Positions 59,016 through 64,000 of a stretch of 64,000 nt of DNA are shown in pieces. Location of the stretch: contig NZ_FPKW01000009.1 in assembly GCF_900114875.1 (NCBI RefSeq), positions 62,001 to 126,000 of the forward strand. The letters are read 5' to 3'. Under the pieces are notes generated by a model. The model saw only the letters and a program-made list of their open reading frames with translations, did no database searches and was not told the origin of the DNA. Each line of letters begins with the position of its first letter. The stretch's first letter is position 1. The stretch is from Chryseobacterium limigenitum. Lineage in GTDB: Bacteria; Bacteroidota; Bacteroidia; Flavobacteriales; Weeksellaceae. The position numbers were made by a program, and so were the translations under genes.

Positions 59016-59900
59016 TTATTTGTTATTAATAGTTTCCTGTACGCTACCGCAAGTAAGCATTTTGGAGCCGTAATACGGGTTTTTAATTGCTTCTTCTTTG
59101 CTTAGCCAATTTGCTCCTTTACCATTATTGTACATTGGGCAATGTTGATAATAAACAGGTGTTTCTTGTTTTGAAACTTTGGCTAATTCGTACATATTAT
59201 TAGCCAGTAAAGCGAAAATTTCTCTTTGTTTGGTAACATCTTTTGCTATAGCAATTTTTTCTGCATTAGCAGTTAAATCTTTCATTACTTTCATCCAAAC
59301 GGTATGTTCTTCGTTGGAAAGTTTTGTCATTTCTACTGCTTTAATGGCTTTTACCAATTCGGTAGCTTTTGCGGAAGAAGTACCTGCATCAGTTTTTACC
59401 AACGCATCTTTCACTGAAAAATAGTTATTGAAAACGGCTTTTAATTGCGGTACATTTTGTGTTTCAGTGGTATTTTTTTGAGCTATATCGCTTTGGTTAT
59501 GGTTGGCGTGTTCATTTTTCATATCCATACCTGCATCTCTGGTTTTTGCAACTGGTTTTAGTTCCCTTTTATACTGGCAACAGTCGGATAATTTTGCATA
59601 TACATCATCTGGAGCCAAAAATTTCTCACTGTCATAACCTGCTAAGGCAATGCGTTTCAATATTTCGTCCTGATTTGTTTTTTTACCATCATAGTTGAGT
59701 GTAGCAATCTTGGTATCTTTATTCCAATCTACCGTGGCTACATTTTTTAAATTTCCTGCTTTTTCGATGGTTGTTTTACACATTTCGCAGTTGCCATATA
59801 TTTTTACAGTTTCTGTTTTTGCATTTTTGATTTGTGCAAAACTGTTTACGGCTGATAGTAATACGATGATTACCATCAATATTTTTGATATTGATTTCAT
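59016..59900 (-). CDS. Exported HMA domain plus DUF3347 protein
   Basis: From the ATG at 59900 the 294-residue protein has a signal peptide (cleavage near SFAQ), an HMA copper-binding domain with GNCEMC (C38, C41), a short Cys/His-containing linker and a C-terminal DUF3347 domain ending YYQHCPMYNNGKGANWLSKEEAIKNPYYGSKMLTCGSV. It should bind copper in the periplasm and may hand it to the multicopper oxidase or DUF3347 lipoprotein. The frame runs 22 codons further upstream, without a plausible signal sequence in that form. Confidence 0.82.
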   Translation of the reverse strand: MKSISKILMVIIVLLSAVNSFAQIKNAKTETVKIYGNCEMCKTTIEKAGNLKNVATVDWNKDTKIATLNYDGKKTNQDEILKRIALAGYDSEKFLAPDDVYAKLSDCCQYKRELKPVAKTRDAGMDMKNEHANHNQSDIAQKNTTETQNVPQLKAVFNNYFSVKDALVKTDAGTSSAKATELVKAIKAVEMTKLSNEEHTVWMKVMKDLTANAEKIAIAKDVTKQREIFALLANNMYELAKVSKQETPVYYQHCPMYNNGKGANWLSKEEAIKNPYYGSKMLTCGSVQETINNK

Positions 59901-59995
59901 TTTTATTTTTTTTAATTTAATAAGATATACGAAGAGTTTGCGAAAACTGGATTCAGCTTTCGACAAGGCACACGTATGGCTAACAAGCCATCGTT

Positions 59996-60388
59996 TTAGC
60001 TTATTTTAGGTGGTTGCCAAATGGAAGAGTAGCCTGAAGAATAGTAGGCTTCTTTGAAACCGAATTTTTGCTTTTTAATTTCAGCAAAAGGGTTAGCTGT
60101 TTTTAAATCTATTGGTATTGGTAAGCTTACAGAAGATGAAGAAGTGCTACATCCACATGAACTGTGCTTACAATTGCCGTCGCAGTCGTGACCATTTTTG
60201 CATTTTTTACAGGACTTGTCCTTGCAACTGCTTTTATGTTCTGCTTTTGCAGATTGATCTTTTGAGCAGGACTTTTGCTCTGTCTTAGTTGTTTTTTTTG
60301 CACAAGCATAGCTTATGCTTGGCATTAGGAAAAAGCCCAAACATAGTAAGATGACAAAGCTGATATGTTTACTCAAATTTTTCAACAC
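59996..60388 (-). CDS. Exported Cys/Lys-rich putative metal-binding protein
   Basis: The 130-residue protein has a signal peptide (ISFVILLCLGFFLMPSISYA) and a mature N-terminal half packed with cysteine and lysine: CSKDQSAKAEHKSSCKDKSCKKC, then NGHDCDGNCKHSSCGCS. At least ten cysteines and several histidines in 45 residues suggest a metallothionein-like trap for copper or mercury in the periplasm. The C-terminal half (SLPIPIDLKTANPFAEI...) has no metal ligands. I know no named family. Confidence 0.6.
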   Translation of the reverse strand: MLKNLSKHISFVILLCLGFFLMPSISYACAKKTTKTEQKSCSKDQSAKAEHKSSCKDKSCKKCKNGHDCDGNCKHSSCGCSTSSSSVSLPIPIDLKTANPFAEIKKQKFGFKEAYYSSGYSSIWQPPKIS

Positions 60389-60550
60389 TACAAAATTATG
60401 AAATTATTTCTTTTAATTGCTATATTTTGCACTTTCGTGAACTGCAAACACAGAATTATAGATAAAATATCTAAATCACTAGTCTGCATAGTCCTTTTTA
60501 TGCTTATTAAAATAAATATACAGTTAATTACCTAAAGTGTTTGTTATAAG

Positions 60551-60813
60551 TTAAATAACTAAACAGGTTATTAGGATAAGGAAATTATCTTTGTTTAATG
60601 GTTCTATCTTAAAACCTGCTTTCTGTACAGTTTCAATTACCTGTTCTTGTGTAATTCCTTCTGATTTTACGGTAAGCACCTTGTCTTTAGTTGTATCTAC
60701 TTCCCAATGGCATATTATACCATGGTATTATCCAAATGAGGTTTTACAGATGCTACACATCCACCACAGTTAATATTTGTTTTGAATCGTAAGTCTTGAT
60801 TATTCTTTTCCAT
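60551..60813 (-). pseudogene. Frameshifted heavy-metal-associated (CopZ-like) gene
   Basis: The minus-strand ATG at 60813 opens LRFKTNINCGGCVASVKPHLD, an HMA domain with the NCGGC site, but the frame meets a TAA at about 60718-60716. One base out of frame the rest of the domain is intact: GIICHWEVDTTKDKVLTVKSEGITQEQVIETVQKAGFKIEPLN, running to a TAA at 60551. A single-base change near 60722 explains this. The gene follows the Cu P-type ATPase by 21 bases, where a copper chaperone is expected. Confidence 0.75.
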
Positions 60814-60834
60814 TTTGTTTATTGAATAATTCAT

Positions 60835-63375
60835 TTAAAGTTTAAAACTGCGTAATCGCAATGCATTTACGATTACCGATACAGAACTTAAAGACATTGC
60901 TAAAGCTGCAATCATTGGAGATAATAAAATTCCGAAAAACGGATATAAAATACCTGCTGCAATTGGAACACCAAGCACATTGTAGAAAAAGGCAAAGAAT
61001 AAATTTTGCTTGATGTTTTTCATAACAGCATGGCTCAAATTTTTTGCTTTAACGATACCTAATAAATCGCCTTTTACTAAAGTTATTTTGGCACTTTCTA
61101 TGGCTACATCAGTTCCAGTTCCCATAGCTATTCCGATATTGGCTTGTGCTAATGCCGGAGCATCATTTATACCATCACCAGCCATAGCTACAATTTTCCC
61201 TTCTGCTTGTAAACGTTTAATTTCGTTGAGTTTATCTTCGGGTAAGCATCCTGCTTTATAGGAAGATAAACCTAATTCATCCGCTACTGCTTTGGCTGTA
61301 TTAACATTGTCGCCAGTAAGCATAATTACTTCTACACCTTGGAGCATTAGTTCTTTTATCGCTGCTGCACTCGAAGTTTTTATCGCATCGGTAATTGAAA
61401 CAAAACCAACTGTAACATCATCAACAGCAATGTAAGAAACCGTTTTACCAAGTTTTTGTTCTGCAATAATTTTGGTTTCTAAATCGTCAGAAATAGTTGC
61501 CTTAACCTGTTCCATTAGTTTTTTATTGCCTAATGCTACTTTTCTATTGGTAACCGTTCCTGTAACTCCTTTTCCTGTAACATTTTCAAAATCTTTGACT
61601 CCAATTAATGAAATAGATTTTGTTTTGGCATAATTGACTACTGCTTGTGCCAATGGATGTTCACTGTATTGGTTTAAGGAAGCTATATTTTGCAATAAAT
61701 CATCCTCGTTATTAGTTGATGCGTAAATTTTTTCTACAGAAGGTTTTCCCTCAGTTAGCGTTCCTGTTTTATCTGTTATTAAAACATCCACCTTATTCAT
61801 ATTTTCTAAGGCTTCGGCATTTTTAATTAATACTCCAGATTGTGCTCCTTTGCCCACACCCACCATCACAGACATCGGCGTGGCTAAACCTAAAGCACAA
61901 GGACAAGCTATGATTAAAACTGCAATGGCATTTATAAATCCATAAACCTTCGCTGGTTCTGGACCAAATAGTGCCCAAACAAAAAAGGTAATTACTGAAA
62001 TGATTACTACAATGGGTACAAAATATTTAGAAATACTATCGGCTAATTTTTGAATGGGTGCTCTTGAACGAGAAGCATCGTTAACCATTTGTACAATTTG
62101 AGAAAGTAATGTTTCAGAACCTACTTTTTCGGCCATCATTACAAATGATTTGTTCCCGTTGATTGTTCCCGAAATTACATTATCGTCTTTCTTTTTGTCA
62201 ACGGGAATTGGTTCTCCTGTAATCATTGCTTCATCAATACTGCTTTCACCATCGGTTATTTTTCCGTCAACTGGAATTTTATCTCCTGGTTTTACGCGTA
62301 ATAAATCACCTTTCTTAATATCATGAATGGAAATCACTTTATCGCCCCCTTCACCAATCAAAGTAGCTTCGGTTGGTGCTAATTGTAATAACGCTTTTAT
62401 AGCTCCACTGGTTTGGCTATGTGCTCTTGCTTCTAACAATTGTCCCAACAAGACCAGTGTAATGATTACTGTTGCTGCTTCAAAATAAAGATGAATGGTT
62501 CCGTGTTCGGTTTTAAATTCTTCCGGAAAGATATTCGGAATCAGCATTCCTACAATACTAAACAAAAATGCAACTCCAGTTCCTATTCCGATAAGGGTAA
62601 ACATATTTAGATTCCAAGTGATTATGGATTTCCAAGCTCGTACAAAAAACATCCAACCAGCATAGAAAACAACAGGAATTGAAAACAGAAATTGCACCCA
62701 GTTCCACATGTTGCTGTCCCTTATTTGAAATAACGGATTGTTATGTACCATTTCCATCATGGCAATAATAAAAATTGGCACCGTAAAGAGGGTTGCAATT
62801 TTCATTTTTTTAAGCAAATCCAGATAGGTTTTTTTTTCTTCGGAATCGCTTGGTTCCATGGGTACTAAATCCATTCCGCATATAGGACATGAACCCGGAC
62901 TATCTTGAATAACTTCGGGATGCATTGGGCAGGTGTACATCGTTTTCTTTACATTCAATTCTGCTTCTTTTACCAAATGCATTCCACAAACAGGGCAATC
63001 GCCAGCTTTATCATAAGTTTTATCGCCTTCACAATGCATTGGACAATAGTATTTGCCTTTTATATTGCTAGTCACTTCGATTGTTTTTTTATCATCGTGA
63101 GAATGAGCAGAGCAGCAGGATTTTGCCACTGGTTCATTTGTCGTGGTATGTTGTGGGCTTTTGTTATTGCTCATTTCTATGGTATATTTTCCAACAGCGG
63201 TTAATGCTTTTTGCAATTGTGTAGTTGGAATGTGTTTATCCATTGTCAGGGTAGCTGAGTTTTCATCTTTTGAAACTTCAACATTTGTCACATTTTCAAC
63301 CTTTAATAAAGCTGATTTCACCTTTGCTTCGCAACCTCCACAGGTCATACCTGTTACTTGATATTTGTGTACCAT
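60835..63375 (-). CDS. copA: Copper-translocating P1B-type ATPase
   Basis: The 846-residue pump has an N-terminal HMA domain (GMTCGGCEAKV, residues 9-19), two heavy-metal-binding YHS-like repeats (YYCPMHCEG and YTCPMHPEV, each with a CPxCGM end), eight membrane helices with the metal-site CPCALGLATPMS, the phosphorylation site DKTGTLTEG and the ATP-domain SEHPLAQ. The CPC motif and duplicated CPxCGM domains are typical of Cu(I)/Ag(I) exporters. It would remove copper from the cytoplasm to the periplasmic oxidases encoded behind it. Confidence 0.93.
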   Translation of the reverse strand: MVHKYQVTGMTCGGCEAKVKSALLKVENVTNVEVSKDENSATLTMDKHIPTTQLQKALTAVGKYTIEMSNNKSPQHTTTNEPVAKSCCSAHSHDDKKTIEVTSNIKGKYYCPMHCEGDKTYDKAGDCPVCGMHLVKEAELNVKKTMYTCPMHPEVIQDSPGSCPICGMDLVPMEPSDSEEKKTYLDLLKKMKIATLFTVPIFIIAMMEMVHNNPLFQIRDSNMWNWVQFLFSIPVVFYAGWMFFVRAWKSIITWNLNMFTLIGIGTGVAFLFSIVGMLIPNIFPEEFKTEHGTIHLYFEAATVIITLVLLGQLLEARAHSQTSGAIKALLQLAPTEATLIGEGGDKVISIHDIKKGDLLRVKPGDKIPVDGKITDGESSIDEAMITGEPIPVDKKKDDNVISGTINGNKSFVMMAEKVGSETLLSQIVQMVNDASRSRAPIQKLADSISKYFVPIVVIISVITFFVWALFGPEPAKVYGFINAIAVLIIACPCALGLATPMSVMVGVGKGAQSGVLIKNAEALENMNKVDVLITDKTGTLTEGKPSVEKIYASTNNEDDLLQNIASLNQYSEHPLAQAVVNYAKTKSISLIGVKDFENVTGKGVTGTVTNRKVALGNKKLMEQVKATISDDLETKIIAEQKLGKTVSYIAVDDVTVGFVSITDAIKTSSAAAIKELMLQGVEVIMLTGDNVNTAKAVADELGLSSYKAGCLPEDKLNEIKRLQAEGKIVAMAGDGINDAPALAQANIGIAMGTGTDVAIESAKITLVKGDLLGIVKAKNLSHAVMKNIKQNLFFAFFYNVLGVPIAAGILYPFFGILLSPMIAALAMSLSSVSVIVNALRLRSFKL

Positions 63376-63458
63376 TTTGTATGAGTTTTATGATACAAAG
63401 TTCCGTATTGTTTCCATTTTTTCGTTGTGGAATTTTGGGAATGATTTGTAAGATTTAC

Positions 63459-64000
63459 TTAGACCTTATCCAAAGGTTTTCTTTTATCCTCTCGTATTCG
63501 CTTGAAATAACTTGGGGTAAGTCCTGTTACCTTTTTGAATTGGTTGCTTAAATAGGCTACACTTGAGTAATTTAAACGGAAAGCAATTTCACTCAAAGAT
63601 AGTTCATCATATACCAATAATTCTTTTACCTTCTCTATTTTTTGGGCAATAAAATATTTTTCGATAGTAGTGCCTTCAATTTCTGAAAATAAATTAGAGA
63701 GATAATTATAGTCGTGGTGTATCTTGCTATTTAAAACATCCGACAAATTGTATTTTGTTTCGCCATCCTGATGATGAACGAGGTCAATAATAATATTTTT
63801 TATTTTTTCTATAATTCGGCTTTTTTTATCATCTATTAATTCAAAACCTAATACAGTCAGTGCTTGCACTAAATTGGTTTTAACGTTTTCAGCTAATTCT
63901 TTATCCAAGGTAACTTCTCCCAGCTTTATATTTTTCACAGTCAATCCAAGCTTCTCCAATTCATTCTGCACTACCATAATACAACGGTTGCAAACCATAT
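63459..64000 (-). CDS. AraC-family regulator of the copper genes (5' end outside window)
   Basis: The frame is open to the right edge, so the N-terminus is probably missing; the first Met in view (63998) starts VCNRCIMVVQNELEKLGL, which resembles an HMA-like metal-sensing segment with a CxxC pair that in related proteins begins a few residues earlier. The C-terminus is a standard AraC double helix-turn-helix (LSLSEIAFRLNYSSVAYLSNQFKKVTGLTPSYFKR). It is 83 bases upstream of the copper ATPase gene on the same strand. Sensing of copper through the CxxC segment is inferred. Confidence 0.78.
   Translation of the reverse strand, partial: MVCNRCIMVVQNELEKLGLTVKNIKLGEVTLDKELAENVKTNLVQALTVLGFELIDDKKSRIIEKIKNIIIDLVHHQDGETKYNLSDVLNSKIHHDYNYLSNLFSEIEGTTIEKYFIAQKIEKVKELLVYDELSLSEIAFRLNYSSVAYLSNQFKKVTGLTPSYFKRIREDKRKPLDKV

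Noticed and set aside
60591..60773. 60-codon plus-strand frame
   Set aside because: It is a shadow of the frameshifted HMA gene on the minus strand.

Overview
The window looks like chromosome from a member of the Bacteroidota, most likely a flavobacterium of the Weeksellaceae (Chryseobacterium/Elizabethkingia type). The reasons are the low G+C, the Bacteroidota promoter form (TTTG, about 19 bases, TAnnTTTG), the near absence of Shine-Dalgarno sites, a SusC/SusD pair, an RteC gene and a PRTRC cassette. I recognise no tRNA, rRNA, integrase, transposase or CRISPR array.

Region 1 (1-14.3 kb, + strand) is a sulfur-handling locus. Two YeeE/YedE-type sulfur permeases (the first cut by the window edge) precede a persulfide-dioxygenase-like MBL-rhodanese protein, a rhodanese, a methyltransferase, a DUF2892 membrane protein, a thioredoxin and a rhodanese-thioredoxin lipoprotein. 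After a clear promoter come a small membrane protein, a TolC-RND-adaptor efflux system, two TlpA-like thioredoxins, a DsrE protein and a SoxB-like metallophosphoesterase without a signal peptide. A bidirectional terminator ends it, facing a PL1-type pectate lyase.

Region 2 (15.8-23.4 kb) is a DNA damage and mutagenesis block. A LexA-like autocleaving regulator is divergent from dinB and dnaE2-like polymerase genes across a 19-bp palindrome. A DUF559-type nuclease gene lies downstream and an AlkB gene with a clamp-binding motif lies beside the regulator.

Region 3 (23.4-29.4 kb) is AT-rich accessory DNA that resembles a defence island. It has a truncated nuclease-domain remnant, a GIY-YIG protein paired with a trypsin-like protease, a Lit-like metallopeptidase, a HEPN protein, and an HTH regulator divergent from a 120-base nested stem structure with its own promoter and an overlapping operator.

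Region 4 (29.4-40.7 kb) holds a SusC/SusD pair with an S9 peptidase, convergent with an export operon (lipoprotein, a 54-aa protein, a MauE-like membrane protein and a DUF6520 Cys-rich peptide), plus a TPR-AraC regulator.

Region 5 (40.7-53.3 kb) is the replication and maintenance part of a mobile element: RteC, two 34-bp palindromes, HTH and replication genes, an initiator with a QLSLF clamp motif, a seven-iteron origin, a Toprim primase, SSB, damaged small genes and the PRTRC cassette (E, C, a 58-aa protein, F-like, B, ThiF). It ends in a dense array of perfect hairpins.

Region 6 (53.3-64 kb, - strand) is a mercury and copper island. An ArsR regulator drives MerTP and a small zinc-ribbon protein. 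Copper genes follow: a CopA-CopB-like fused multicopper oxidase, DUF3347, DUF305, HMA and Cys-rich proteins, a frameshifted HMA gene, a Cu P-type ATPase and an AraC regulator cut by the window end.
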